Source: Streptococcus gallinaceus
GTDB lineage: Bacteria > Bacillota > Bacilli > Lactobacillales > Streptococcaceae
Direction of reading: 5' to 3'
Assembly: GCF_024170225.1 (NCBI RefSeq)
Contig: NZ_JALJXU010000002.1
Coordinates: 283,550 to 347,549 of the forward strand
DNA: 64,000 nucleotides
Below, one piece after another: positions 1 to 9,392 of the stretch. The notes beneath the pieces are model-generated. The model saw only the letters and a program-made list of their open reading frames with translations, was not told where the DNA came from and ran no database searches. Position 1 is the stretch's first letter. The number at the start of each line of letters is the position of its first letter. Both the position numbers and the translations under genes were made by a program.

Positions 1-270
1 ATATACTTGGTAGACCATAAAGAAGAATACGGTTATTACCACTTGTCAAATGATTCAGAAAAAGGAATCAGCTGGTATGATTTTGCAGTAGAAATCTTGA
101 AAGACAAAGCTGTTACAGTTAATCCAGTTTCTTCAGACCAATTCCCAGCTAAAGCCAAACGCCCACTCAATTCAACTATGAGTCTGGCAAAAGCAAAAGC
201 AACAGGTTTCCATATTCCAACTTGGCAGGAAGCCCTAGAAGCCTTTTATAAACAAGGTCAGGATAAATAA
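1..270 (+). CDS. rmlD: dTDP-4-dehydrorhamnose reductase, C-terminal part (5' truncated by window)
   Basis: The reading frame is open from base 1 and ends with TAA at 268-270, so only about the last 89 residues are present. The tail has the features of the RmlD/RfbD family: the H-L-S-N segment, the S-W-Y-x-F-A motif and the A-K-R-P-x-N-S motif followed by a terminal W-x-E-A-L. RmlD makes the final NADPH-dependent reduction to dTDP-L-rhamnose in the cytoplasm. That is the donor for the rgp genes that start 88 bases downstream, so the neighbourhood agrees. A terminator-like hairpin and a new promoter separate it from rgpA. Confidence 0.9.
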   Translation: MYLVDHKEEYGYYHLSNDSEKGISWYDFAVEILKDKAVTVNPVSSDQFPAKAKRPLNSTMSLAKAKATGFHIPTWQEALEAFYKQGQDK

Positions 271-274
271 TCAG

Positions 275-298
275 AGCAGGCGATAGCCTGCTTTTTTC
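275..298 (+). terminator. Intrinsic terminator after rmlD
   Basis: A 7-bp stem (AGCAGGC / GCCTGCT) with a GATA loop runs into a T-tract, right after the rmlD stop codon. Confidence 0.85.
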
Positions 299-318
299 TA
301 TCTATTCGGTCTGATTTA

Positions 319-327
319 TGGTATAAT
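319..327 (+). promoter_or_regulatory. Extended -10 promoter of the rgp operon
   Basis: TG at 319-320, one base, then TATAAT at 322-327. No good -35 is visible 17 bases upstream, which fits an extended -10 promoter. It lies 31 bases before the rgpA start codon and after the rmlD terminator. Confidence 0.6.
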
Positions 328-358
328 AATCTGATTATACTTTTTAGAAGTTAGGACT

Positions 359-1507
359 ATGAAAGACGTATTTATTATTGGTAGTCGTGGATTACCAGCC
401 AAGTATGGCGGGTTTGAGACCTTTGTTGAACAACTAGTTTCCCGCCGCATTTCAAATGACATTCGGTATCATGTAGCTTGTCTTTCGGATGACAGCCATC
501 ATGAACATAGTGACTATATGGGAGTGGATTGTTTTACTGTTAATCCACCTAAACTAGGACCTGCTCGTGTCATCGCTTATGATATGATGGCCATTGCCTA
601 TGCCTTGGACATCATCAAAAAAGAGCAGATTCAAGAGCCGATTTTGTATATTTTGGGCAATACCATCGGGGCTTTTATTGCGCCCTTTGCTCGAAAAATC
701 CACAAAATTGGTGGGCAACTTTTTATCAATCCAGATGGTTTAGAGTGGAAGCGTAGCAAGTGGGCCAAGCCAGTACAAGCCTACCTCAAGTATTCAGAAA
801 AGGCCATGACGCGCCATGCGGACTTGGTGATTTCTGATAATGAGGGAATTGAAGACTATATTCAAATAGCTTATCCTTGGGCCAAGACGGCTTTTATTGC
901 TTACGGAACGGATTTGGAAGAGACTAGCCTGACTAAGCAAGATTCAAAAGTGCGCCAATTTTTTGAACAATGGAAGATGACGGAAAAGGACTATTTTCTG
1001 ATTGTTGGGCGTTTTGTGCCTGAAAACAATTACGAAACCATCATTCGTGAGTTTATGAAGTCGCAAACTAAGCGAGATTTGGTCATTATTTGCAATCACC
1101 AAGGTTCCGCTTATTTTGACCAATTGAAACAGGAAACAGGTTTTGAAGGTGATGCTCGGATAAAATTTGTAGGAACGGTTTATGATCAGGACTTGCTGAA
1201 GTACATCCGGCAAGAAGCGCGTGCCTATTTACACGGACACGAAGTGGGTGGAACCAATCCTGGTCTTCTTGAAGCACTGTCCCATACCAATGAAAATCTG
1301 GTTCTGGGTGTTGATTTTAATCGCAAGGTTGCTCAAGATACAGCCTATTACTGGACAAAATCCGCAGGTCAGTTGGCAACTTTGATTGACCAAGTAGATC
1401 AGTCGGTTGAAAATCAGGAAATGGGGCAGAAAGCCAAGGCTCACATGCGAGCAGATTATACATGGGAGAAGATTGTCCGCCAATACGAGGACTTGTTTTT
1501 AAAATGA
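359..1507 (+). CDS. rgpA: Rhamnosyltransferase RgpA (GT4, DUF1972 domain)
   Basis: A 382-residue cytoplasmic glycosyltransferase. It opens with V-F-I-I-G-S-R-G-L-P-A-K-Y-G-G-F-E-T-F, the nucleotide-sugar loop typical of DUF1972/GT4 enzymes, and has the family's E-V-G-G-T-N-P-G-L-L-E-A motif near residues 298-309. Its length matches S. mutans RgpA and S. pyogenes GacB, which add the first rhamnose to the lipid-linked acceptor. The start ATG is preceded by an AGAAGTTAGGA Shine-Dalgarno region. The stop overlaps the rgpB start (ATGA), so the two are translationally coupled. Function is assigned from family and gene order. Confidence 0.88.
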   Translation: MKDVFIIGSRGLPAKYGGFETFVEQLVSRRISNDIRYHVACLSDDSHHEHSDYMGVDCFTVNPPKLGPARVIAYDMMAIAYALDIIKKEQIQEPILYILGNTIGAFIAPFARKIHKIGGQLFINPDGLEWKRSKWAKPVQAYLKYSEKAMTRHADLVISDNEGIEDYIQIAYPWAKTAFIAYGTDLEETSLTKQDSKVRQFFEQWKMTEKDYFLIVGRFVPENNYETIIREFMKSQTKRDLVIICNHQGSAYFDQLKQETGFEGDARIKFVGTVYDQDLLKYIRQEARAYLHGHEVGGTNPGLLEALSHTNENLVLGVDFNRKVAQDTAYYWTKSAGQLATLIDQVDQSVENQEMGQKAKAHMRADYTWEKIVRQYEDLFLK

Positions 1508-2433
1508 AGATAAACATACTCATGTCCACCTATAATGGTGAACGTTTTATAGCTGAGCAGATACGAAGTATCCAAGAGCAGACTGTTACAGACTGGACTC
1601 TGTTGATACGAGATGATGGTTCGAGTGACCAAACTCCTGAGATTATTCAAGCATTTGCTCAAGAGGATAGTCGTATTCGGTTCATTAATGCTAGGGAGCG
1701 CAAGAACTACGGGGTTATCAAAAATTTCTATACTCTGCTGAAATACGAAGAGGCTGACCTCTACTTTTTCTCTGATCAGGATGACATCTGGTTGCCGGAA
1801 AAAATTGCCATGACCTTGGCAGAAGCCGATCACTATTCAGCTGAGGAGCCCTTGCTCATTTATACAGACCTGAAAGTGGTTAATCAAGACTTAAAGGTAA
1901 GTTCTGAGTCCATGATTCGTAGTCAGTCACATCATGCTAATACACAATTGGTCCAAGAACTGACTGAAAACACGGTCACTGGTGGCACTATGATGATCAA
2001 TCATAGCTTGGCACAGTTGTGGCAAGGTGATGAAGAAATTCTTATGCACGACTGGTATTTAGCACTACTGGCAGCGGCTTTTGGTAAACTAGTTTACATC
2101 GACAAGGCTGGCGAGTTATATCGTCAGCACGATAGCAATGTCCTTGGAGCCCGTACTTTGTCAAAACGGATGCAAAATTGGATTCGTCCACAGCTCTTAT
2201 TTTCCAAATATTGGAGTCTTATAAAAGGTACTCAGCTACAAGCACGTTACCTCCTATCCCATCCCTTATCTCCTGAAAATCGTGAAATGGTTCAGGCCTT
2301 TGTGGACATCATGGAAAAAGGATTCTTGGAGAGAGCACGGGTGCTGAGACGCTATGGATTTAGAAAAAACAAGGCTTTTCATACCTTTGTTTTCACCGTT
2401 TTAATACTAACAAAATTTGCCTATAAGGAGTAA
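1504..2433 (+). CDS. rgpB: Rhamnosyltransferase RgpB (GT2)
   Basis: A 309-residue GT-A fold enzyme starting M-K-I-N-I-L-M-S-T-Y-N-G-E. It has the early D-D-G-S-S-D nucleotide-sugar site and an F-S-D-Q-D-D-I-W metal-binding DxD region near residue 90. An in-frame ATG exists at 1462, but the family N-terminus and the ATGA overlap with rgpA favour 1504. It corresponds to RgpB/GacC, which extends the rhamnan backbone on the inner membrane face. It is followed after 2 bases by the exporter genes. Confidence 0.86.
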   Translation: MKINILMSTYNGERFIAEQIRSIQEQTVTDWTLLIRDDGSSDQTPEIIQAFAQEDSRIRFINARERKNYGVIKNFYTLLKYEEADLYFFSDQDDIWLPEKIAMTLAEADHYSAEEPLLIYTDLKVVNQDLKVSSESMIRSQSHHANTQLVQELTENTVTGGTMMINHSLAQLWQGDEEILMHDWYLALLAAAFGKLVYIDKAGELYRQHDSNVLGARTLSKRMQNWIRPQLLFSKYWSLIKGTQLQARYLLSHPLSPENREMVQAFVDIMEKGFLERARVLRRYGFRKNKAFHTFVFTVLILTKFAYKE

Positions 2434-2435
2434 TC

Positions 2436-3242
2436 ATGGATATTTTTTCCAAGAAAAATCGTATTCTTTTGAAAGAATTGATTAAAACAGATTTTAAATT
2501 ACGCTACCAGGGTAGTGTTGTCGGCTACATGTGGTCCATTTTGAAACCGCTGATGCTCTTTGCTATTATGTATACTGTCTTTATACACTTTCTTCGTATG
2601 GGGAATGACGTGCCTCACTTTGCAGTTGCCCTCTTGCTAGGGAATGTCATCTGGTCTTTCTTTTCTGAAGCGACCAATATGGGGATGGTTTCGATTGTCA
2701 GCCGAGGAGATTTGCTTCGTAAGCTGAATTTTTCTAAACATATTATCGTCTTATCAGCTATTTGTGGTGCCATGATTAACTTTGCTATAAACTTGATTGT
2801 GGTCTTGATTTTTGCAGCTATCAACGGTGTAAAGGTTGAGTGGAGCCTGGTTGCTTTTATCCCATTCCTCTTTATTGAGCTCTTCCTTTTGGCCTTTGGT
2901 GTAGCCTTGCTCTTGTCTGCCCTCTTTGTGAAGTTCCGTGATTTGGGACAAATTTGGGAAGTTGTGATGCAGGCAGGCCTCTATGCAACGCCAATCATCT
3001 ACTCAATTGGATTTGTTAGAGAGCGCAGTGTGCTAGCTGCTAAACTCATCATGCTCAACCCGCTCGCACAGATTATCCAAGATGCACGTTATATCTTGAT
3101 GGATAGAGCTAATATTCCAATCTGGCAATTGTCACATAACTGGATGTATATCCTTTTCCCATATGTGGTTCCAGTTTTTGTTTTTGCGATTGGTTTGATG
3201 GTATTCAATAAAAATGCCAAACGTTTTGCGGAGATTATCTAA
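2436..3242 (+). CDS. rgpC: Polysaccharide ABC exporter permease RgpC
   Basis: A 268-residue ABC-2 type membrane protein with about six hydrophobic segments. The N-terminal L-K-E-L-I-K-T-D-F-K-L-R-Y-Q-G-S-V-V-G-Y-M-W stretch is the conserved amphipathic entry motif of O-antigen/rhamnan exporters of the TagG/Wzm/RgpC type. It pairs with the ATPase encoded next, whose ATG shares one base with this stop codon. Together they should flip the lipid-linked polyrhamnose across the membrane. Confidence 0.9.
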   Translation: MDIFSKKNRILLKELIKTDFKLRYQGSVVGYMWSILKPLMLFAIMYTVFIHFLRMGNDVPHFAVALLLGNVIWSFFSEATNMGMVSIVSRGDLLRKLNFSKHIIVLSAICGAMINFAINLIVVLIFAAINGVKVEWSLVAFIPFLFIELFLLAFGVALLLSALFVKFRDLGQIWEVVMQAGLYATPIIYSIGFVRERSVLAAKLIMLNPLAQIIQDARYILMDRANIPIWQLSHNWMYILFPYVVPVFVFAIGLMVFNKNAKRFAEII

Positions 3243-4474
3243 TGACAGACAAAAATATTGCAGTAAAAGTAGACCATGTCAGCAAGTTTTTCCGCTTGCC
3301 GACAGAACAGACCTACAGCTTGCGAACAGCTATGGTCAACCGTTTTAAAGGAATAAAAGGCTACCGGGAACAACATGTTCTAAAAGACATTTCTTTTGAA
3401 GTTGAAAAAGGAGATTTCTTTGGGATTGTTGGACGAAATGGTTCAGGTAAGTCTACTCTCTTAAAAATCATTTCTCAGATTTATGAGCCTGAAAAAGGTT
3501 CTGTAACCATTGATGGGAAATTAGTTTCCTTTATCGAGCTCGGTGTCGGATTCAACCCTGAATTGACTGGTCGTGAGAATGTCTACATGAATGGAGCTAT
3601 GCTTGGCTTCACAACTGAAGAAATTGATAGCATGTATGACGATATTGTCGAGTTTGCAGAGTTGAAAGACTTCATGAACCAAAAACTCAAGAACTACTCA
3701 AGCGGGATGCAGGTGCGACTTGCCTTTTCCGTAGCTATCAAGGCACAAGGTGATATCTTGATTTTGGACGAAGTTCTTGCGGTCGGAGACGAAGCCTTCC
3801 AGCGTAAGTGTAATGATTATTTCATGGAGCGCAAAAAAAGCGGCAAGACAACTATCCTTGTAACCCATGACATGGGCGCAGTAAAAAAATATTGTAACAA
3901 GGCAGTCTTGATTGAGCATGGCTTGGTAAAAGCTTTGGGCAATCCAGAAAATGTAGCCAATCAATACAGCTTTGATAACACAGCTCCTCTTCACCATGAA
4001 AATCATGAAACAGAAGAAGTGGTCGAAGAAGTAGAGGAGGAAAAAGCAAGAGTGGAGAACTTCCAGTTGCAGCTCTTGAGTCCTGCTCAAATAACACCAA
4101 AAGATACTATTCATTTTCAAATTGATTATGATGTATTAGAAGACATTGAGACGTATATCGCCCTGTCCTTGACAGACATCGACCGAAATATCTGGATTTA
4201 CAATGATAACTCGATGGATAGCAAGCAGTCAGGTTCTGGTCACAAAACGGTGCACTATACTTGCTCGATGCCGACAGTTAATGACTTGAAAATGAAATTA
4301 GAAGTGACAGTCCGTGACCAAGATGGCAATATGTTGGCTTTTTCGGATGCTACTCAGATGCCGATTATCTTTATCGCGCGTGATGATATTGCTCCAGATG
4401 ACCTTTCTGCCTTGGATTCAGCAAGTGGCTTGATTCAGCGAAATGGTCAGTGGACATTCCACAATGAAAAATAA
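3242..4474 (+). CDS. rgpD: Polysaccharide ABC exporter ATPase RgpD
   Basis: A 410-residue protein with a nucleotide-binding domain in about residues 1-245 and a C-terminal extension in 255-410. Walker A is G-R-N-G-S-G-K-S-T, the signature is Y-S-S-G-M-Q-V-R and Walker B is I-L-I-L-D-E-V. The signature and the extra C-terminal Wzt-like beta domain are typical of exporters that sense glycan length or end modification. An acidic linker (E-E-V-V-E-E-V-E-E-E) separates the two. The gene is fused by a TAATG overlap to rgpC. Confidence 0.9.
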   Translation: MTDKNIAVKVDHVSKFFRLPTEQTYSLRTAMVNRFKGIKGYREQHVLKDISFEVEKGDFFGIVGRNGSGKSTLLKIISQIYEPEKGSVTIDGKLVSFIELGVGFNPELTGRENVYMNGAMLGFTTEEIDSMYDDIVEFAELKDFMNQKLKNYSSGMQVRLAFSVAIKAQGDILILDEVLAVGDEAFQRKCNDYFMERKKSGKTTILVTHDMGAVKKYCNKAVLIEHGLVKALGNPENVANQYSFDNTAPLHHENHETEEVVEEVEEEKARVENFQLQLLSPAQITPKDTIHFQIDYDVLEDIETYIALSLTDIDRNIWIYNDNSMDSKQSGSGHKTVHYTCSMPTVNDLKMKLEVTVRDQDGNMLAFSDATQMPIIFIARDDIAPDDLSALDSASGLIQRNGQWTFHNEK

Positions 4475-4523
4475 GAAAGAGTGGCCAATTCAGTTGGAAC
4501 TCGTTTGAATGGAAGAGGTTTTT

Positions 4524-5942
4524 ATGACAGAAACTCCACTTGTTTCTATTATTTGTACAGTCTACAATAAGGCGCCGTGGTTGCAGCAGACTCTAGGGAG
4601 TCTTCTTGCACAAGAAACGGATTTTCTATTTGAAGTGCTGATTGTGGACGATGCCTCAACGGATCATTCGGTACAGATTATTCAAGAGGTTGCGCAGTCT
4701 CATCCTGAGCAAGTTCGTGTATTTCTAAATGAGGAAAATCAAGGAATTTCCAAGACTTGGGTTGCGATTTGTCAGGAAGCAAGAGGCCATTACATTGCGC
4801 GCTGTGATGGGGATGACTTCTGGTTGGACCCTCACAAATTACAGAAACAATTGACTTTGTTGCAGGAAACGGGTGCTAAGTGGTCCAATACAGATTTTGA
4901 TATCTATGATGAAAATGGCAACTTTGTTTCAGCTGCTGGTTTCCAAAATGGGACGATTCCATTAGCAGATACCTTTGAGAAGATGTTAGCAACTCGTGGT
5001 TTTACTATGGCTTCCACTTGGCTTGTCGAGCGTCAATTGATGCTGGAAGTCAATAGTCAACTAGATCTGACAACGTCTGACGACACTTTTAATCTGCAGA
5101 TGGACCTGTTCCAACGAACGACATTGGCCTATCTTCCAGAAGCAACAGTGGCTTATCGGATCAACCAAGGCTCTGACTCGCGCCCCAAAGATTTTCAAAA
5201 GTTAGAACATCGCTTTAACAAGCTCTTGGAAACGCAAAATGATTATCTCGACAAGTATCCGACCAGTGATTACCGTGAGATGTTACGGATTTTATTGGAG
5301 CGCAACAACAACTATGAATTGACTCTGACACAGCAAGCGGCTGGTTTGGAACAACTTGGTTTTGAGCGGGTGACTATTTATTTTGATTGTGATGACAAAG
5401 GCTTTAATCAAGAGGAGATTTTACAAGTACCATTAGAGAAAAATGGGAAAGTAGCTATCCACTTGCCAGACAATTGCCATCGTATTCGGATTGACTTGTC
5501 TGAACGCCCTAGTTTTTATTCATTCGTAAAATTGCAAGCTGACTCTACTCAAACGCGTTTGCTTCCTCAGTACATGAATGGAAGTGTCTTGAGTGGGAAT
5601 GTCATTTTCCCAAGCCCAGACCCACAGATGATTTATGAAATCGATACGGAGATGTATGGCCGTGATTTCACCTTGTCGTATGAAGTGGCTGAACTCAATA
5701 ATCTCTACTCGGACGATTATCTTGCTAAAGTATTGGCACAAGGTTGGGCCAATGAAAAACTCTTGGTTCATGATTTGACACACGAAAAAGTTGCGACCAT
5801 CCAAGAATTGTCACAACTTCGATCATTGGTAGAGAAGCAACAAGTAGACTTAGAAGAAGTGACCCTTCTCTATAATGCCGTCACTCATTCCCGTCGTTGG
5901 ACCATTCCAACAAAAATAATCAATTTCTTTAGGAGAAAGTAA
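4524..5942 (+). CDS. Glycosyltransferase family 2 protein of the rhamnose-polysaccharide cluster
   Basis: A 472-residue protein. The N-terminal GT-A domain (about 1-250) has T-V-Y-N-K-A at the start, V-D-D-A-S-T-D and the C-D-G-D-D-F-W metal site. A less familiar C-terminal part of about 200 residues ends in a basic tail. ATG at 4509 is possible, but GGAAGAGG at 4511-4518 sits correctly for ATG at 4524. By position it matches the S. mutans rgpE slot, a side-chain glycosyltransferase. The sugar it transfers cannot be read from the sequence. The stop overlaps the next start (TAATG). Confidence 0.8.
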   Translation: MTETPLVSIICTVYNKAPWLQQTLGSLLAQETDFLFEVLIVDDASTDHSVQIIQEVAQSHPEQVRVFLNEENQGISKTWVAICQEARGHYIARCDGDDFWLDPHKLQKQLTLLQETGAKWSNTDFDIYDENGNFVSAAGFQNGTIPLADTFEKMLATRGFTMASTWLVERQLMLEVNSQLDLTTSDDTFNLQMDLFQRTTLAYLPEATVAYRINQGSDSRPKDFQKLEHRFNKLLETQNDYLDKYPTSDYREMLRILLERNNNYELTLTQQAAGLEQLGFERVTIYFDCDDKGFNQEEILQVPLEKNGKVAIHLPDNCHRIRIDLSERPSFYSFVKLQADSTQTRLLPQYMNGSVLSGNVIFPSPDPQMIYEIDTEMYGRDFTLSYEVAELNNLYSDDYLAKVLAQGWANEKLLVHDLTHEKVATIQELSQLRSLVEKQQVDLEEVTLLYNAVTHSRRWTIPTKIINFFRRK

Positions 5943-7687
5943 TGAAGCGCCTACTCTTATATGTGCATTTCAATAAATTCAATTCACTTAGTGCGCATGT
6001 CACCTACCAACTGGAACAAATGCGACCACTATTTTCAAAGGTTATTTTTATCTCAAATAGTGAGCTGGCTGCAGATGTGGAGTCGGGATTGCGGGAGCGT
6101 CAATTGATTGATGACTGCGTCCGCCGTGAAAATGTTGGATTTGACTTTGCGGCATGGCGAGATGGGATGAATGTCATTGGTTTTGATACTCTCAAAGAAT
6201 ATGATTCCGTAACGCTCATGAACGATACCTGTTTTGGCCCCTTGTGGGATATGAATGAGGTTTACCAACGTTTTGAAAATGACCCTGAAGTGGATTTCTG
6301 GGGAATGACCAATTTCAGAGCCAATTCACAATTTCGTGAGCACATCCAAAGTTACTATCTTTCTTTTTCAAATTCCGTTATTCGGTCTCAAGTCTTCCAG
6401 GATTTTTGGATGAATCTCCAAAACTTTACAAATGTACAAGATGTTATCGACAACTATGAAACACGTGTGACAACAGTTTTGACAGATGCTGGATTCAAGT
6501 ACAAGACGGTATTGGATACAGTTGATTTGGATACAACGGGGATGTTGCATCCAGACTTCTCTTACTACAATCCAACGGCGATTTTGAAGCACAAAGTTCC
6601 GTTTATCAAGGTCAAGACAATTGATGCCAATCAGCATATCACGCCATATATTTTGGATGAAATTGACCGTTGTTCAGATTACCCAGTTGATTTGATTGTG
6701 ACACACATGTCCAATATCAATTATCCAGACTTCAAATATCTCTTGGGGCGCAAGTACTTAAAACCAGCTCAAGCAGATTTTTCAGGTCAAAAGGTTGCTG
6801 TTCATCTACATGTTTTCTATGTGGATCTGTTGCAGGAGTTTTTAGATGCTTTTGGTCATTTTCATTTTGACTATGATTTATTTATCACGACAGATGTGGC
6901 TCAAAAAGAAGAGGCTATTCAAGCAATTTTGGACGAAAACAATCGTCCGGCCCAGATTTTTGTCACAGGAAATATCGGTCGGGATGTCTTGCCCATGCTG
7001 AAATTGAAAGAGCAGTTGCAGGACTATGATTTCGTTGGTCATTTCCATACCAAGAAGTCTAAGGAAGCAGATTTTTGGGCCGGCGAGTCTTGGCGGAAAG
7101 AATTGATTGAGATGTTGATTGTACCAGCAGATAATATTTTGGCAAACCTTATCCAAGAAGATAGTTTGGGAATGGTGATTGCCGATATTCCGACCTTCTT
7201 CCGCTACAATAAAATTGTGGATGCCTACAATGAAAATCAAATCGCTCCAGCTATGAATGACTTGTGGGAGCAGATGGGCTTGCAGAAAGCTATCGATTTT
7301 AATGCCTTGCACACCTTTGTCATGTCCTACGGAACCTATGTTTGGTTCAAGTATGACGCCCTCAAGCCTCTTTTTGATCTGAACTTGACGGATGAGGATG
7401 TGCCAGCAGAACCTCTGCCACAAAATTCCATTCTTCATGCTATCGAACGTCTTTTGATTTATATTGGATGGGTTAAGCAGTACGACTTCCGCATTGCTCC
7501 AAACCCAGTCCCATTAACAGCCTTCATTGACAACAAATTGCTCAATGAAAGAGGAGATGCGCTTCCTCATACCTATGTCAACTTTGACCACTTAGGAGGT
7601 ATCAAAGGCGCAGCTAAATATATTTTCATCGGACCAGCGCGTGCGATAAAATATATTTTAAAACGATTAAGGAGCAAAATGAATTGA
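5942..7687 (+). CDS. rgpF: Rhamnan synthesis protein RgpF
   Basis: A 581-residue member of the rhamnan synthesis F family, related to GacG. Two similar halves can be seen: each has a V-H-x-H/F segment, a G-x-D-F-A-A-W or G-R-D-V-L-P motif and a phase where a DxD-like site is expected. In S. mutans RgpF is required for polyrhamnose extension. The gene is translationally coupled on both sides: TAATG with the preceding gene, and the TTG start of the following gene lies inside its end. Confidence 0.87.
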   Translation: MKRLLLYVHFNKFNSLSAHVTYQLEQMRPLFSKVIFISNSELAADVESGLRERQLIDDCVRRENVGFDFAAWRDGMNVIGFDTLKEYDSVTLMNDTCFGPLWDMNEVYQRFENDPEVDFWGMTNFRANSQFREHIQSYYLSFSNSVIRSQVFQDFWMNLQNFTNVQDVIDNYETRVTTVLTDAGFKYKTVLDTVDLDTTGMLHPDFSYYNPTAILKHKVPFIKVKTIDANQHITPYILDEIDRCSDYPVDLIVTHMSNINYPDFKYLLGRKYLKPAQADFSGQKVAVHLHVFYVDLLQEFLDAFGHFHFDYDLFITTDVAQKEEAIQAILDENNRPAQIFVTGNIGRDVLPMLKLKEQLQDYDFVGHFHTKKSKEADFWAGESWRKELIEMLIVPADNILANLIQEDSLGMVIADIPTFFRYNKIVDAYNENQIAPAMNDLWEQMGLQKAIDFNALHTFVMSYGTYVWFKYDALKPLFDLNLTDEDVPAEPLPQNSILHAIERLLIYIGWVKQYDFRIAPNPVPLTAFIDNKLLNERGDALPHTYVNFDHLGGIKGAAKYIFIGPARAIKYILKRLRSKMN

Positions 7688-9312
7688 AATTTTTTGAAAA
7701 TAGAAAAGGATTTCTACTGACCATCAGTAAGTATATCTTTTCATCTATCCTCCTATGTCTAGCCTACACGTCAAATGGAGGAAAACGATTTTTAATTGTA
7801 GGCTTGCTAGAGCTTGTTATCATTGCTATGATGACAAATGCGCTACTAAAAGTAGATAAGAAATGGACTAATATTGCAGCTTATTTATTCAATATTGTCT
7901 TGCTGTTTTTATACAATGCCCAAAATTTAGTCATGTTCTTTGGTCGTTCCTTTACGACCTTGGTCATGCTTACAAATTTGGAATCCTTAGAATCACTCAA
8001 AGGAAATGCCCTGGCTATTGGAGTTGGAGTTCTAGCCTTGCTCGTCTTCACCTTCTTGCCAGTTTCACGATTGGAATTTAAGCTTGTACGGACAAGTTGG
8101 ATTTTGTCAACGGTATTATTGTTGGAGTTGGCAATGACAGCTTTATACGGCAATAGTTATTCGCCTATTTTTGCGGTTTATCGTTTAGGATTAGATGCCC
8201 GCGTGTACCAGCAACAAATGGCTGCGATAGCGGATCAACCAGACCAGACGAAGAAATTCTATAAACCAGAAATCAAGTCTTCCATCGAAAAACCTGATAG
8301 CTTGCCTGACCAACCAAATGTCGTCTTGATTTTTGCAGAAGGGCTGTCTCAGAATATCATTGATGATGAGCGTAATGTGATGCCGCATTTGAAGGAATTA
8401 CAAGCCAAATCATTGAATTTCACAAATTATTACAATCACACTTTTGCGACTTATCGTGGATTGATTGGGCAATTGTATTCAGGATATCAGTTAAATAACT
8501 ATGATTCAAATAGTCTTATTTCCATGCAAGATATTTTGGCAGATCAAGGTTACCAAACGACCTTTATCAATACTGAGCCTGCAAACACACAATTTACAAC
8601 TTACTTAGAGAGCTTGAATTTCCAAGAGCTGATCAATGATGCTTCTAAGGCTGATGGTGTGAATGGTAGCTTGACAGATAAGACAGCTTTTGATGTCCTT
8701 TATAAGACCATTTCGCAGAAAAGCAAATCAGAACAACCGTTCTTTACAGCCATGTATACCTACGGAACACACATGAGCTTTGATACAGCGGACAAGAGTT
8801 TTGGAGATGGCAGTCTGGATTTATTAGATCGATTTTACAATTTTGACTACCATTTCAATAATTTCTTGAAGAAATTTGACGAAAGCGGGTTGTCTGAAAA
8901 TACGATTTTGGTCTTTACAGCTGATCATTCAACTTTCCAAGATAAAGACTTTACTCAGGCTTACCCAGATTATCCTCGTGTTAACTCGGATGTTGACCGT
9001 ATGCCACTCTTTATCTACCATAAGGGAGTGTTGGACTATGATCGAGATGTTGAGGGACGCAACTCTCTCAGCATGGCACCAACTGTTCTGGATTATTTAG
9101 ATATTAGCGCACCAAACTACTTCTTGGGTCAATCATTGTTCTTCTATAAGGAAAACAATAACTCATTTGATACGGTATTTTATGACAATGCCTATCTGTT
9201 GAGTACAGACCATGCAGCAATTAGCAGTTTATCTGAAACGAATGAGCAAACGGTTCGAACATTGTTGGACCAGTATTTTGCAGCAAAAACTCAGCTACCT
9301 CAAAAACCCTAG
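7684..9312 (+). CDS. GacH/LtaS-like membrane sulfatase-fold phosphoglycerol transferase
   Basis: A 542-residue protein starting with TTG at 7684, inside the last codons of rgpF. The first 160 residues hold about five membrane segments. The extracellular sulfatase-like domain (about 205-520) has V-L-I-F-A-E-G-L (metal-binding Glu), a short loop with H-T-F-A-T-Y-R carrying the likely nucleophilic Thr, and F-T-A-D-H-S (metal-binding Asp-His). Its place at the end of the rhamnan operon matches GacH/SccN, enzymes known to add glycerol phosphate to streptococcal wall polysaccharide. It is shorter than true LtaS. A terminator follows, so it closes the core operon. Confidence 0.8.
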   Translation: MKFFENRKGFLLTISKYIFSSILLCLAYTSNGGKRFLIVGLLELVIIAMMTNALLKVDKKWTNIAAYLFNIVLLFLYNAQNLVMFFGRSFTTLVMLTNLESLESLKGNALAIGVGVLALLVFTFLPVSRLEFKLVRTSWILSTVLLLELAMTALYGNSYSPIFAVYRLGLDARVYQQQMAAIADQPDQTKKFYKPEIKSSIEKPDSLPDQPNVVLIFAEGLSQNIIDDERNVMPHLKELQAKSLNFTNYYNHTFATYRGLIGQLYSGYQLNNYDSNSLISMQDILADQGYQTTFINTEPANTQFTTYLESLNFQELINDASKADGVNGSLTDKTAFDVLYKTISQKSKSEQPFFTAMYTYGTHMSFDTADKSFGDGSLDLLDRFYNFDYHFNNFLKKFDESGLSENTILVFTADHSTFQDKDFTQAYPDYPRVNSDVDRMPLFIYHKGVLDYDRDVEGRNSLSMAPTVLDYLDISAPNYFLGQSLFFYKENNNSFDTVFYDNAYLLSTDHAAISSLSETNEQTVRTLLDQYFAAKTQLPQKP

Positions 9313-9320
9313 AATAGAGC

Positions 9321-9350
9321 GAGGAGGCGTTGACAAGCCTCCTCTTTTTT
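9321..9350 (+). terminator. Terminator at the end of the rgp core operon
   Basis: GAGGAGGC / GCCTCCTC stem (8 bp) with a GTTGACAA loop, followed by TTTTTT. Confidence 0.9.
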
Positions 9351-9392
9351 AATAAACTTTAAGAAAGTATAATGAATAATATTGGAGAATAC

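Noticed and set aside
6878..7438. 186-residue minus-strand frame inside rgpF
   Set aside because: It lies fully within a well supported gene, lacks a ribosome site and has the composition of an antisense reading.
9330..9335. TTGACA as a -35 for the gene at 9393
   Set aside because: It is in the loop of the terminator at 9321-9350 and is 32 bases from the only TATAAT, too far for a promoter.
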